A DNA stretch of 64,000 nt from Streptomyces sp. NP160 (GTDB lineage: Bacteria; Actinomycetota; Actinomycetes; Actinomycetales; Quadrisphaeraceae). Location: the NCBI RefSeq assembly GCF_006335115.1, contig NZ_VDMJ01000004.1:62001-126000 (forward strand). The letters run 5' to 3'. Numbering within the stretch: position 1 is the first letter of the stretch; the number at the start of each line of letters is the position of its first letter. Position numbers and translations under genes: made by a program. The notes under the pieces were generated by a model. That model was given only the letters and a program-made list of their open reading frames with translations. It made no database searches and was not told the DNA's origin. This document shows positions 51,703-59,874 of this stretch, piece after piece.

Positions 51703-51837
51703 CCTCTCGGCGGCCCGGTCACGGGCCCTGTCCGTCCTGTCACCTTCGTCAACAACCGTTCGTGGCCGTTCAGTCCTGCGCTGGGTGTCCCCAGGTCGCG
51801 TGCGACGTGATCTGCGCCACCTGACAGGCTGGGCCGC

Positions 51838-52893
51838 ATGGAGCAGCGAGCACTGGGACGGTCGGGGCTGAAGGTCTCGACGATGACCCTGGGGACGGCG
51901 GGCTTCGGAGGCGGCCTGGCCGCCTTCGGCAACACGCAGCTGGACGGCGCCAAGCGGCAGCTGGCGATGGCGAGGGACGCCGGCGTGACGCTGGTGGACA
52001 CCGCCGACGCCTACTCGACAGGCCTGTCGGAGGAGATCGTCGGGCAGGCCCTGGCCGGCCAGCGCGACGACTGGCTGATCGCCACCAAGGTCCGCTTCCC
52101 CATGGGGGAGGGGCCCAACGACCGCGGCCTGTCGCGCCACCACGTCATCAGCGGCTGCGAGGCCAGCCTGCGCCGCCTCGGCACCGACCACATCGACCTG
52201 TACCAGCTGCACGAGTGGGACGGTCAGACGCCCGTCGAGGAGACGCTGGCAGCGCTGCAGCACCTCGTCGACTCCGGCAAGGTCAGGTACGTGGGGGTGT
52301 CCAACTTCTCCGCGTGGCACCTCATGAAGGTGCTCGGCGCCGCCGAGCGCGACCGGCTCGTCAGGCCCGTCGCGCAGCAGATCTACTACACCCTGGAGAG
52401 CCGCGAGGCCGAGAACGAGCTGCTCCCGGCCGCCGCGGACCAGGGGCTCGGCGTGCTCATCTGGAGCCCGCTGGCGGGCGGGCTGCTGTCGGGCAAGTAC
52501 ACCCGCGGGGCCGACGGCCAGGTGGAGGGCCCGAAGGGCTCGCGCCACCTCGGTGACTGGAACGAGCCGCCGGTGAACACCCCCGACCGGCTCTTCGCCA
52601 CCATCGACGTGCTGCGCGAGGTCGCCGCGGGCCGCGGCGTGTCCGGCGCGCAGGTGGCGCTGGCCTGGCTGCTGACCCGCCCGACCGTCACCTCGGTGAT
52701 CCTCGGCGCGCGCACGGAGGAGCAGCTGGCCGACAACCTCGCCGCGGGCTCGCTGGAGCTGTCCGCCGAGGAGGTGTCCGCGCTGGAGGAGGTCAGCCGC
52801 CAGCCGCTGCAGTACCCGTACTGGCACCAGAAGATGACCGCGTCGGACCTGCTCGGTCCCGCCGACCAGGTGCTGCACCGCAACCACGCCTGA
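51838..52893 (+). CDS. aldo/keto reductase
   Basis: A 351-residue TIM-barrel NADPH-dependent oxidoreductase. Catalytic residues are visible: Asp and Tyr in [13 protein letters not shown], Lys in IATKVRF, His in LYQLHEWD. The cofactor loops GVSNFSAWH and [10 protein letters not shown] are typical of the AKR family. The substrate (an aldehyde or ketone) is unknown. A strong hairpin terminator follows. ATG 51838 gives the usual start. Confidence 0.92.
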   Translation: MEQRALGRSGLKVSTMTLGTAGFGGGLAAFGNTQLDGAKRQLAMARDAGVTLVDTADAYSTGLSEEIVGQALAGQRDDWLIATKVRFPMGEGPNDRGLSRHHVISGCEASLRRLGTDHIDLYQLHEWDGQTPVEETLAALQHLVDSGKVRYVGVSNFSAWHLMKVLGAAERDRLVRPVAQQIYYTLESREAENELLPAAADQGLGVLIWSPLAGGLLSGKYTRGADGQVEGPKGSRHLGDWNEPPVNTPDRLFATIDVLREVAAGRGVSGAQVALAWLLTRPTVTSVILGARTEEQLADNLAAGSLELSAEEVSALEEVSRQPLQYPYWHQKMTASDLLGPADQVLHRNHA

Positions 52894-52910
52894 CCGGCCG
52901 CGCCGCCGCC

Positions 52911-52949
52911 CGTCGTCGTCCTGCTCCGCCGGGGAGCAGGACGACGACG
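52911..52949. terminator. strong bidirectional terminator hairpin
   Basis: CGTCGTCGTCCTGCTCC (52911-52927) and its exact complement (52933-52949) form a 17-base-pair stem with a 5-base loop. It stands between the convergent aldo/keto reductase and VOC genes. Confidence 0.8.
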
Positions 52950-52962
52950 GCGGCAGCGGGGG

Positions 52963-53427
52963 TCAGCCCAGCGGGGCGGTGAGCTCGAGGTTGATGTCGT
53001 CGGGGTCCTGGATGCTCAGGACGGCCATCTCCTGCGCGGGGATCTCGATGACCTCGCCGTGCTCCACGCCGGCGGCGGCCAGCCGCGCCGAGGCGGCGTC
53101 GAGGTCGGCGCGGGAGCCGACGGCCAGGCTGATGTGGTCCAGGCCAGGGCGCTCGGGGCTGAACGTCTGGCCGCTGGCGCCGGGCACCGGGCGCAGGCCG
53201 AGGATCTGGTCTCCCAGCTCGAAGACCGCGCCGCCGAAGAGACGGTCCGGGTCCTGCGCGGCGGAAGGGTCGCTGCTGAGCTCAGCGGTCTTGTCGACGG
53301 CGGGCTCGGCACCGACCAGCGCCGTGTAGAACGCCTTCGAGCGCTCGATGTCCGTCACGGACAGGCGGACGTGGTGGATGCCCCGGGGCTGGGCCAGCGG
53401 CTGGGTGGTCTGCGTCGTGTCGCTCAC
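52963..53427 (-). CDS. VOC-family (glyoxalase-fold) protein
   Basis: A 154-residue protein with two VOC half-domains: RGIHHVRLSVTDIERSKAFYTALVG and GLDHISLAVGSRADLDAASARL. It ends with the usual metal-site strand (SIQDPDDINLELTAP). Its substrate is unknown: detoxification of aldehydes or antibiotics, or a dioxygenase, are options. GTG 53427 is chosen because GGAGGT stands at ideal distance. A longer start would add an unconserved basic tail. Confidence 0.88.
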   Translation of the reverse strand: MSDTTQTTQPLAQPRGIHHVRLSVTDIERSKAFYTALVGAEPAVDKTAELSSDPSAAQDPDRLFGGAVFELGDQILGLRPVPGASGQTFSPERPGLDHISLAVGSRADLDAASARLAAAGVEHGEVIEIPAQEMAVLSIQDPDDINLELTAPLG

Positions 53428-53477
53428 GACAGACCTCCTACCCGCCGGTGATCGAACCACACGTCCGGCCGGGGGCG

Positions 53478-54176
53478 TCAGCTCCAGCCGATCTCGCCGT
53501 CGCGGTCCAGGAAGCGGCCCGACCCGTGGCCGGGCCCCTCGGTGGCCAGGCGCACCACGGCGTCGGTGCCCTCGGTGACCGTCTGCGGTCCGCTGTGGCC
53601 GTTGAGGTCCGTGGCGGTGTAGCCGGGGTCGACCACGTTGACGCGCACGTCCGGCAGCGCCTTCGCGTACTGCGTGGTGAGCATGATGAGCGCCGCCTTG
53701 GACGCCGTGTAGGCCGGCGCCACCACGGTCGACTCGATGCGCGAGGGGTCGTGCGTGAGGCGGGTGGAGCCGAGACCGCTGGCCACGTTGATGACGACGG
53801 GGTCTGCCGAGCGGCGCAGCAACGGCAGGAACGCGCGGGTGGTGCGCACCACGCCGAGGAGGTTGACGTCGAGGACGGCGGCGACGTCGTCGGCGGACAG
53901 GTCCGGGACGTCCACGTGCGCGCCGGAGACGCCGGCGTTGTTGACGAGCACGTCGACCGCGCCCTCGTGGGCCGCGACGTCGGCGGCCGCGGCCGCCACG
54001 GACGCCTCGTCGGTGACGTCGACCTGCACGAAGCGCGCGCCGACCTCCTCGGCGGCGCGTCGACCCGCCTGCGGGTCACGGGCGCCGAGGAGCACGGTGT
54101 GGCCGGCCTCGACGAGGCGGCGGGCGGTCTCGCGGCCGAGGCCCTTGTTGGCCCCGGTGATGAAGGTGGTGGTCAT
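53478..54176 (-). CDS. short-chain dehydrogenase/reductase
   Basis: The 232-residue SDR has TFITGANKGLGRETA (cofactor), NNAGVSGAHVD, NVASGLGSTRL with the serine and YTASKAALI with the Tyr-x-x-x-Lys. A conserved AT(D)LNGHSG appears near the end. It is divergent from an MmyB-like regulator whose start is 103 bases away, a pair seen widely in actinobacteria in which the regulator controls the SDR. ATG 54176 is well placed. Confidence 0.9.
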   Translation of the reverse strand: MTTTFITGANKGLGRETARRLVEAGHTVLLGARDPQAGRRAAEEVGARFVQVDVTDEASVAAAAADVAAHEGAVDVLVNNAGVSGAHVDVPDLSADDVAAVLDVNLLGVVRTTRAFLPLLRRSADPVVINVASGLGSTRLTHDPSRIESTVVAPAYTASKAALIMLTTQYAKALPDVRVNVVDPGYTATDLNGHSGPQTVTEGTDAVVRLATEGPGHGSGRFLDRDGEIGWS

Positions 54177-54278
54177 GGCTCCACCCTGTGCGCCGGCACG
54201 GGAGGCGCACCAGGCAGCCGGTGACCGTAGGACCAGCGGTACCAGGCTCGGCGCGGCGCTCCGGGGGAGCATGGGGGC

Positions 54279-55184
54279 GTGGAGAGCGCGACCGGGCTGG
54301 GCGCCACCCTGAGGCTGTGGCGGGACCGCCTGCCGCCGTCCGCCGCCGGACTGCCCGCGCGCAGCGGCCGGCGCACCGCCGGGCTGCGCCGCGAGGAGCT
54401 CGCCGAGCTGGCGGGGCTGTCGGTGGACTACGTGGTGCGCCTCGAGCAGGGGCGGGCCACCTCACCGTCGCCGCAGGTGGCCGGGGCGCTGGCGCGGGCG
54501 CTGCAGCTGGACGACGGCGAGCGCGACCACCTCTTCCGCCTCGCCGGGCTCGCCCCGCCCTCGCGCGAGGCGGTGCCGCGCCACATCTCCCCGGGGGTGC
54601 AGCGCGCGCTGGCCCGCCTCGACGGCACGGCCGCGGTGGCGGTGTTCGCTGCCGACTGGCAGCTGCTGTGGTGGAACCGCACGTGGGCCGGGCTCTTCGG
54701 CGACCCCCTGGCCATCCCCGTGCGGTGGCGCAACTTCGCCCGCTCCGGCTTCCTCGTGCCCGGCGACGGCGACGGCGACGGCGACGGCGGCGGCCGCGCC
54801 GAGGCCGGGGTGCGGAGGCTGTCGCAGTGGCCCGTGGAGTCGGTGGACGAGGAGGCCGTGCGCGCCGCCGTGGTCGCCGACCTGCGGCGCGCCTGCGGTC
54901 GCTACCCCCGTGACCGGGCGCTGGCAGCACTGGTCCGCGAGCTGCGCGACGGCAGCGAGGGCTTCGCCGCGCTGTGGGCCACCGGCGCGGTCGGGACCCA
55001 CCGCGCGGACCACAAGGTGGTGCACCACCCCGCGGTCGGACCGACGACGCTCGACTGCGACGTGCTCACCGACGGCGACGCCGACCTGAAGATCGTCGTG
55101 ATGACGGCGGCGCCGGGCAGCGAGGACGAGAGCCGCCTGCAGCTGGCGGCGCTCGCGGGCCAGGTGGGCGCCGCCACCCCCTGA
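54279..55184 (+). CDS. XRE-family regulator with MmyB-like ligand domain
   Basis: A 301-residue regulator. The helix-turn-helix is GLRREELAELAGLSVDYVVRLEQGR (two pieces), followed by the MmyB-like domain (VFAADWQLLWWNRTWAGLFGDPLAIP, RNFARSGFLV). The last part (HHPAVGPTTLDCDVLT, LKIVVMTAAPGS) completes the typical domain. It probably represses or activates the divergent SDR gene. A GACGGC-repeat encodes an internal GDGDGDG loop. Confidence 0.9.
   Translation: MESATGLGATLRLWRDRLPPSAAGLPARSGRRTAGLRREELAELAGLSVDYVVRLEQGRATSPSPQVAGALARALQLDDGERDHLFRLAGLAPPSREAVPRHISPGVQRALARLDGTAAVAVFAADWQLLWWNRTWAGLFGDPLAIPVRWRNFARSGFLVPGDGDGDGDGGGRAEAGVRRLSQWPVESVDEEAVRAAVVADLRRACGRYPRDRALAALVRELRDGSEGFAALWATGAVGTHRADHKVVHHPAVGPTTLDCDVLTDGDADLKIVVMTAAPGSEDESRLQLAALAGQVGAATP
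54762..54785. repeat. four tandem GGCGAC units
   Basis: The hexamer GGCGAC is repeated four times inside the XRE/MmyB gene and encodes a Gly-Asp loop that may vary in length. Confidence 0.7.
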
Positions 55185-55206
55185 CCCCACCGCGGTTCGC
55201 GGGGGC

Positions 55207-55779
55207 GTGCCCGAACGGGGGAGGGCGGTGTCGGAGGCGGCGGGCAGGGTGGCGGGCGTGGCGGAGGAGACGGCCGTGCCTGCGGGGCTGGTGGTGACGC
55301 GGCCGATCGTCGTCCCGCCGGCACCCCCGCCGTCCTCGGCCGCCGCGGCGCGCACCATGCGGGCCAACCGCCGGCGCGACACCGCACCCGAGCTGGCGGT
55401 GCGCCGCGAGCTCTGGCGGCGCGGCCACCGCTACCTGGTCGACGCGACGCCGACCGGCACCAGCAAGCGGCGGCGCGCCGACGTCGTCCTGCGCGGCGGC
55501 CGCGTGGCGGTGTTCGTCGACGGCTGCTTCTGGCACTCGTGCCCCCTGCACCTGCACGTCCCGAAGGCGAACCGCGCGTGGTGGGAGGTGAAGCTGGCGA
55601 GCATCCGCGAGCGCGACGCCCGCACCGACGCCGAGCTGCTCGCCGCGGGGTGGCTGCCGCTGCGGGTGTGGGAGCACGAGGCGCCGGCCGAGGCGGTCGA
55701 CAGGATCGAAGCCGCGCTGGCGCAGCACAGCCCTCGAGGCCGCGGACCGGCTGACGACGCAGAGCGCTGGGGAGGCTGA
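55207..55779 (+). CDS. vsr: very short patch repair (Vsr) endonuclease
   Basis: The 190-residue product contains a Vsr domain at about 48-150: RTMRANRRRDTAPELAVRRELWRRG, RADVVLRGGRVAVFVDGCFWHSCP, PKANRAWWEVKLA and a closing GWLPLRVWEHE. Vsr nicks next to T/G mismatches produced by deamination of 5-methylcytosine. No Dcm-type methyltransferase gene is adjacent in the window, which is unusual. The N-terminal 45 residues are not conserved. The start could be a later codon. Confidence 0.85.
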   Translation: MPERGRAVSEAAGRVAGVAEETAVPAGLVVTRPIVVPPAPPPSSAAAARTMRANRRRDTAPELAVRRELWRRGHRYLVDATPTGTSKRRRADVVLRGGRVAVFVDGCFWHSCPLHLHVPKANRAWWEVKLASIRERDARTDAELLAAGWLPLRVWEHEAPAEAVDRIEAALAQHSPRGRGPADDAERWGG

Positions 55780-55842
55780 GTCCCGGTGGGGAGGCTGAGT
55801 GCCGCTTCCGGGGCCGGATCCGGGCGTCGGGCTCCCCACCGG

Positions 55843-55878
55843 GCGCCAGGTTCCCCACCGCGAGGCCGGACCTGGCGC
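55843..55878. terminator. hairpin between convergent vsr and diguanylate cyclase genes
   Basis: GCGCCAGGT (55843-55851) and ACCTGGCGC (55870-55878) are perfect complements with an 18-base loop. Further complementary CGGTGGGGA and TCCCCACCG copies surround it. The 131-base gap holds no gene. Confidence 0.55.
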
Positions 55879-55910
55879 AGCAGCCCCGATCGATGCGGGA
55901 GGGGGCGCGG

Positions 55911-57113
55911 TCAGGAGCTCGGCGGGACGGCGGTGCTGGGGAGGGCGACCACCGGGTCGGCCGGGAGCGTCACCACTGACCGCTCGACCGCGACCTGCGG
56001 CTGCTCCGCCTCACCGGCGACCAGGACCAGGGGCGCTCCGTGGCGCACCCGGTTGCGGCCGGCCCGCTTGGCCTCGTAGAGGGCGGCGTCGGCGTGGTCG
56101 AGCAGCCGTGCCGACAGCTCCGACGCGCGGTCGTCGGTGGTGCGCAGGGGGGCGGTGGTGCTCGCCGTGCCGAGGCTGACGGTGACGCGCGGCAGGCCGG
56201 GCTCGTCGACCTCCTCCACCGCGGCGCGCAGCCGCTCGGCCAGCCGCGTCACGCGTCCCGCCTCGCCGCGGGCGACGAGGGCGATCTCCTCCCCGCCCCA
56301 GCGGACCAGCAGGTCGTCCTCGCGGACCGCGCCGCGCAGCGCGTCGGCCACGGCCACGAGCACCCGGTCTCCGACCAGGTGGCCGTGGGTGTCGTTGACG
56401 CGCTTGAAGTGGTCGACGTCGGCGACCACCACCGACACGTGCTCGCCCGCCCGCGACGCCGCCCTCACCAGCGGTCCCACGCGCAGCGCCAGGCCGTGCC
56501 GGTTGAGCAGCCCGGTCAGCTCGTCGAGGCCGGCAGCGCGGGCCGCGGCGGCGCGCGCGGCGTCGAGCTGCTGCGCCAGCGCCCACACCACCCCCACCAC
56601 CACGGCGGGCACGGCGGCCATCGCCACCGACGCGATGAGCGTCAGCAGCGACTGCGGCTCCCACGCGGCGAAGACGAGCGGCGCGCCCAGGCACGCCAGC
56701 GCGGTCAGCGACACCAGGCCCCACCGCCGCAGGTGCATCACGCCGACCACGGGGATCGCGGACAGCACCGACGCGCTGAGCCACTGCCAGCCGAGGTCCG
56801 TCTGCACCACGCCCGAGACCGCGGTGGCCACGGCGCCGACGTGCAGCAGCACCCCGGCCTCGGCGTCGCTCACGCGACGCCGCCGCAGCAGGTGGACGAC
56901 GACGACGGCGGCCGCCGCGCAGGTGGCGGCCACCACCCCGCGGGCGATCGCCAGACCGCCACCGGAGAGGACGTCGACGGCGAGCACCAGCGCGCACGAG
57001 GCAGCGGCGAGACCCGCCAGGAGGGCGAGCACCGCGGTGCGCCACTCCAGGCGGCTCACCACCGGCCAGCCGCGCCACGTCACGCGTCCCATCATGGCGC
57101 CGGTCACCGACAC
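55911..57113 (-). CDS. membrane diguanylate cyclase (GGDEF domain, GGEEI variant)
   Basis: A 400-residue protein. The N-terminal half has about six transmembrane helices. The C-terminal GGDEF domain includes DELTGLLNRHG, ADVDHFKRVNDTHGH and a GGEEI active-site loop. A GGEEF variant is active, so GGEEI is plausible but needs testing. An RxxD inhibitory site lies exactly 5 residues before it (REDD-LLVRW-GGEEI), so product inhibition is expected. It would make cyclic di-GMP in response to an unknown membrane signal. Confidence 0.88.
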   Translation of the reverse strand: MSVTGAMMGRVTWRGWPVVSRLEWRTAVLALLAGLAAASCALVLAVDVLSGGGLAIARGVVAATCAAAAVVVVHLLRRRRVSDAEAGVLLHVGAVATAVSGVVQTDLGWQWLSASVLSAIPVVGVMHLRRWGLVSLTALACLGAPLVFAAWEPQSLLTLIASVAMAAVPAVVVGVVWALAQQLDAARAAAARAAGLDELTGLLNRHGLALRVGPLVRAASRAGEHVSVVVADVDHFKRVNDTHGHLVGDRVLVAVADALRGAVREDDLLVRWGGEEIALVARGEAGRVTRLAERLRAAVEEVDEPGLPRVTVSLGTASTTAPLRTTDDRASELSARLLDHADAALYEAKRAGRNRVRHGAPLVLVAGEAEQPQVAVERSVVTLPADPVVALPSTAVPPSS

Positions 57114-57146
57114 CTCTCCTCCACGTCCTGCGTTCGGAGGACGTCG

Positions 57147-57965
57147 CTACCCGCGGGTGGCGGCCCGGTCCACGAGGAAGCGCGGCGCGGCGCAGTCGGC
57201 CAGCACCGTCGCGGGCCAGGTCGGGTCGTAGCGGTCGGCCGCGGCCAGCCGCTCCACGGCAGCGCGCTTGCCGGCGCCGTGGCAGAGCATCAGCACGGAG
57301 CGCGACAGGTCGCGGATGGTCGCCACCCCCACGCCCACGCCGTGCCGCGGCACGTTCGCCAGGTCACCGCCGAAGCTGGGGAACGTCGCCAGGTTGTCCC
57401 GCCGGGTGGTCTCCGGCAGCTCCACCACGCGCGTCGTCGCGTCCGGCGGGGTGCCCGGCGGGTTGAAGGCCACGTGGCCGTCGGACGCGCCCGAGGCCAG
57501 GAGGAACAGGTCCACGCCACCGGCGTCGGCGATCAGCGCGTCGTACGCCGCGGGGCCGTCGGGGTGGTGCGGGTCGGGCAGCCACAGGGCGTCGTCGGAG
57601 GGACCGCGCCCGGCGCCCGCAGCGCGCTGCAGCGGCTCGAGCACCTCCTGGCGGCCGTACCGCGCGCACGAGTGCGGCGCGGCGGGGTCCTCGAGCGCCA
57701 GCCCGCCGTCGTCGTCCTGCGGCCGGCGCGGGACCAGGTACTCGTCCATGAGGACGACGACGAGCCGGCTGACGTCGAGCCGCTCCGCCGCCACGCGCCG
57801 CGCCAGCGCGGCGTAGGTGCTGGCAGGGCTGCGCCCCGTGGGGCAGCCGAGCAGGAACGCGTCAGCGCGGCGGGTCCGGGCGGCGGCGAGGCCCTCGACG
57901 ACCGCGGCCGCAGCCGCCTCGCCGAGGGCCTCGGGGGAGTCCAGGACGGTGGGCTGCACGCGCAC
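57147..57965 (-). CDS. glucosamine-6-phosphate deaminase/6-phosphogluconolactonase-family protein
   Basis: The 272-residue product has the fold of NagB/6-phosphogluconolactonase: GCPTGRSPASTYAAL, VVLMDEYLVP and SGASDGHVAFNPPG. In NagB the segment would end FNEP, and here the glutamate is proline. The reaction is therefore uncertain. TRVVELPETTRRDN is NagB-like. It may act on another phosphorylated sugar or be a lactonase. It precedes lat in the same direction but is not obviously linked. Confidence 0.72.
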   Translation of the reverse strand: MRVQPTVLDSPEALGEAAAAAVVEGLAAARTRRADAFLLGCPTGRSPASTYAALARRVAAERLDVSRLVVVLMDEYLVPRRPQDDDGGLALEDPAAPHSCARYGRQEVLEPLQRAAGAGRGPSDDALWLPDPHHPDGPAAYDALIADAGGVDLFLLASGASDGHVAFNPPGTPPDATTRVVELPETTRRDNLATFPSFGGDLANVPRHGVGVGVATIRDLSRSVLMLCHGAGKRAAVERLAAADRYDPTWPATVLADCAAPRFLVDRAATRG

Positions 57966-57974
57966 CGCCCGACC

Positions 57975-59330
57975 CTAGGCAACGAGCTGGGTGAGCACCC
58001 TGTCGAGCGCGTCGACGCCGGCGTCCAGCTCGTCGGGGGTGACGGCCAGCGACGGGCGGAAGCGCAGGCTGCGCGTGCCGCAGCCGAGCACGAGCACGCC
58101 CTCCTCCTTCAGTGCCGCGACCACGGCGCCGCGGGTGGCGGCGTCGGGCAGGTCGACGGCGCACATGAGGCCGCGACCGCGGGGGTGCGTCACCACCGCG
58201 TGGCGGGCGGCCAGGTCCTCCAGGCGCCCCAGCAGCTGGGCGCCCAGCAGGCCGGCGCGCTCCACCAGGCCCTCGGCCTCGATGACCTCGAGGATGCGCT
58301 GGGAGCGCACCATGTCGGTGAGGTTGCCGCCCCACGTGGAGTTGATGCGCGAGCTGACGGTGAAGACGTTGTCCGGCACCTCGTCCACCCGGCCGCCGGC
58401 CATGACCCCGCAGACCTGCGCCTTCTTGCCGAAGGACAGGACGTCAGGGACGACGCCCAGCTGCTCGAACGCCCACGTGGTCCCGGTCATCCCGACGCCG
58501 GTCTGCACCTCGTCGAGGACGAAGAGCGCGTCGTGGGCGTGGCACAGCTCCTTCATGAGCCGCAGGAACCGCGGGCGGAAGTGGCGGTCTCCGCCCTCGC
58601 CCTGGATCGGCTCCATGATGAAGCAGGCGATGTCGTGCGGGTGCGACTCGAAGGCCGCGCGGGCGGCGGCGAGCGCCTCGTCCTCCGCGCGCTCCACAGC
58701 GGCGTCGTCGCCGAGGCCGGTGTGCGGGGCGGGGATGCGCGGCCAGCCGAACTGCGGGAAGCGCGCGGTCTTGTTCGGGTCGGTGTTGGTCAGCGACAGG
58801 GTGTAGCCCGAGCGGCCGTGGAAGGCGCCCTCCAGGTGCATCACCTGCGAGCCCAGCGCCGGGTCGAGGCCCTTGCTCTCGTTGAGCCGGCTCTTCCAGT
58901 CGAAGGCCACCTTGAGCGCGTTCTCCACGGCCAGGGCGCCGCCGTCGATGAAGAACAGGTGCGGCAGCTCCGGGTGGCCGACCACGCGGGCGAAGGTGTC
59001 GACGAACTCCGCGAGCTGCGTGGTGTAGATGTCGGAGTTGCTCGGCTTGTGGACCGCCGTCGCGGCGAGCTTGGCGAGGAAGGCCTCGTCCTGGACCAGC
59101 CCGGGGTGGTTGGTGCCGATCGGGTTGGACGCGAAGTACGTGAACAGGTCGAGGTGCTCGCGGCCCGTGGTGGCGTCGCGCAGCCAGGAGCCGTGCGAGC
59201 CGGCCAGGTCGACGACGAGGTCGTAGCCGTCCACGAGCAGGTGCCGCGCCAGGGAGGGCAGCACCTCGTCAGCGCTGATGCAGGAGCTGGACGAGGAGGA
59301 CGCGCGGGTGGTGTGGGTGATCACGGCCAT
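57975..59330 (-). CDS. lat: L-lysine 6-transaminase
   Basis: A 451-residue class III aminotransferase of the L-lysine 6-transaminase (Lat) type. It has the Lat-like start (ADEVLPSLARHLLVDGYDLVVDL), DGGALAVENALKVAFDWK, FIMEPIQGEGGDRHF, LDEVQTGVGMTGT and the PLP-lysine region SFGKKAQVCGV. It converts lysine to piperideine-6-carboxylate precursor (aminoadipate semialdehyde). An Lrp-type regulator lies directly upstream. Confidence 0.92.
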   Translation of the reverse strand: MAVITHTTRASSSSSSCISADEVLPSLARHLLVDGYDLVVDLAGSHGSWLRDATTGREHLDLFTYFASNPIGTNHPGLVQDEAFLAKLAATAVHKPSNSDIYTTQLAEFVDTFARVVGHPELPHLFFIDGGALAVENALKVAFDWKSRLNESKGLDPALGSQVMHLEGAFHGRSGYTLSLTNTDPNKTARFPQFGWPRIPAPHTGLGDDAAVERAEDEALAAARAAFESHPHDIACFIMEPIQGEGGDRHFRPRFLRLMKELCHAHDALFVLDEVQTGVGMTGTTWAFEQLGVVPDVLSFGKKAQVCGVMAGGRVDEVPDNVFTVSSRINSTWGGNLTDMVRSQRILEVIEAEGLVERAGLLGAQLLGRLEDLAARHAVVTHPRGRGLMCAVDLPDAATRGAVVAALKEEGVLVLGCGTRSLRFRPSLAVTPDELDAGVDALDRVLTQLVA

Positions 59331-59334
59331 GGCG

Positions 59335-59349
59335 CGACTCTAGAGGTCG
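59335..59349. promoter_or_regulatory. possible Lrp-type operator upstream of lat
   Basis: CGACTCTAGAGGTCG is a near-palindrome with CGAC/GTCG arms, 5 bases before the lat start. The upstream Lrp gene suggests the regulator. The 83-base gap is the most A+T-rich stretch nearby. This is a weak call. Confidence 0.3.
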
Positions 59350-59413
59350 ATGACCCGCGAGCAAAGCCTCCGGCAGGAAGACGACCTGTGGAAGTGCCGT
59401 AGTGACGTCGAAT

Positions 59414-59863
59414 TCACTGCGGCGAGGCGCTGGCGCGCTCGAAGAAGGTCTGCAGCACCACCGTGCTGCGGGTGCGCACCGACGCCGCCTGCCGGATCCG
59501 CTGCAGGAGGTCCTCCAGGGCCCGGGGCGACGCCACCCGCGCCATGAGCAGGTAGCTCGCGTCACCGGCCACCGAGTAGCAGGCACTGATCTCCGGCAGG
59601 TGCTCCAGCCGGCGGGGCGCGTCGTCGGGCTGGGCCGGGTCGAGCGGGGTGATCTCGATGAACGCGGCCAGCGGCTGGCCCACCGCCTCCGGGTCCACCA
59701 CGGCCCGGTACCCGGTGATGACCCCCTCGGCCTCGAGGCGGCGCACCCGCGCCTGCGTGGCCGAGGTCGACAGGCCGGTCTCCCCGGCGAGCTGGGCGAA
59801 GGTGGCCCGGCCGTGGTCGCTGAGCGCGCGGACGAGGGCCAGGTCCGTGGCGTCGAGGGTCAT
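59414..59863 (-). CDS. Lrp/AsnC-family regulator, probable regulator of lat
   Basis: The 149-residue protein has an N-terminal helix-turn-helix (LALVRALSDHGRATFAQLAGETGLSTSATQARVRRLEAEGVITGY, in pieces) and a RAM effector domain (GQPLAAFIEITPL, ISACYSVAGDASYLLMARV). The lat gene follows after 83 bases in the same direction, which suggests control by lysine or another amino acid. The M16-like gene ends 11 bases upstream, so co-transcription with it is possible. Confidence 0.9.
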   Translation of the reverse strand: MTLDATDLALVRALSDHGRATFAQLAGETGLSTSATQARVRRLEAEGVITGYRAVVDPEAVGQPLAAFIEITPLDPAQPDDAPRRLEHLPEISACYSVAGDASYLLMARVASPRALEDLLQRIRQAASVRTRSTVVLQTFFERASASPQ

Positions 59864-59874
59864 GCCCGCAGAAC

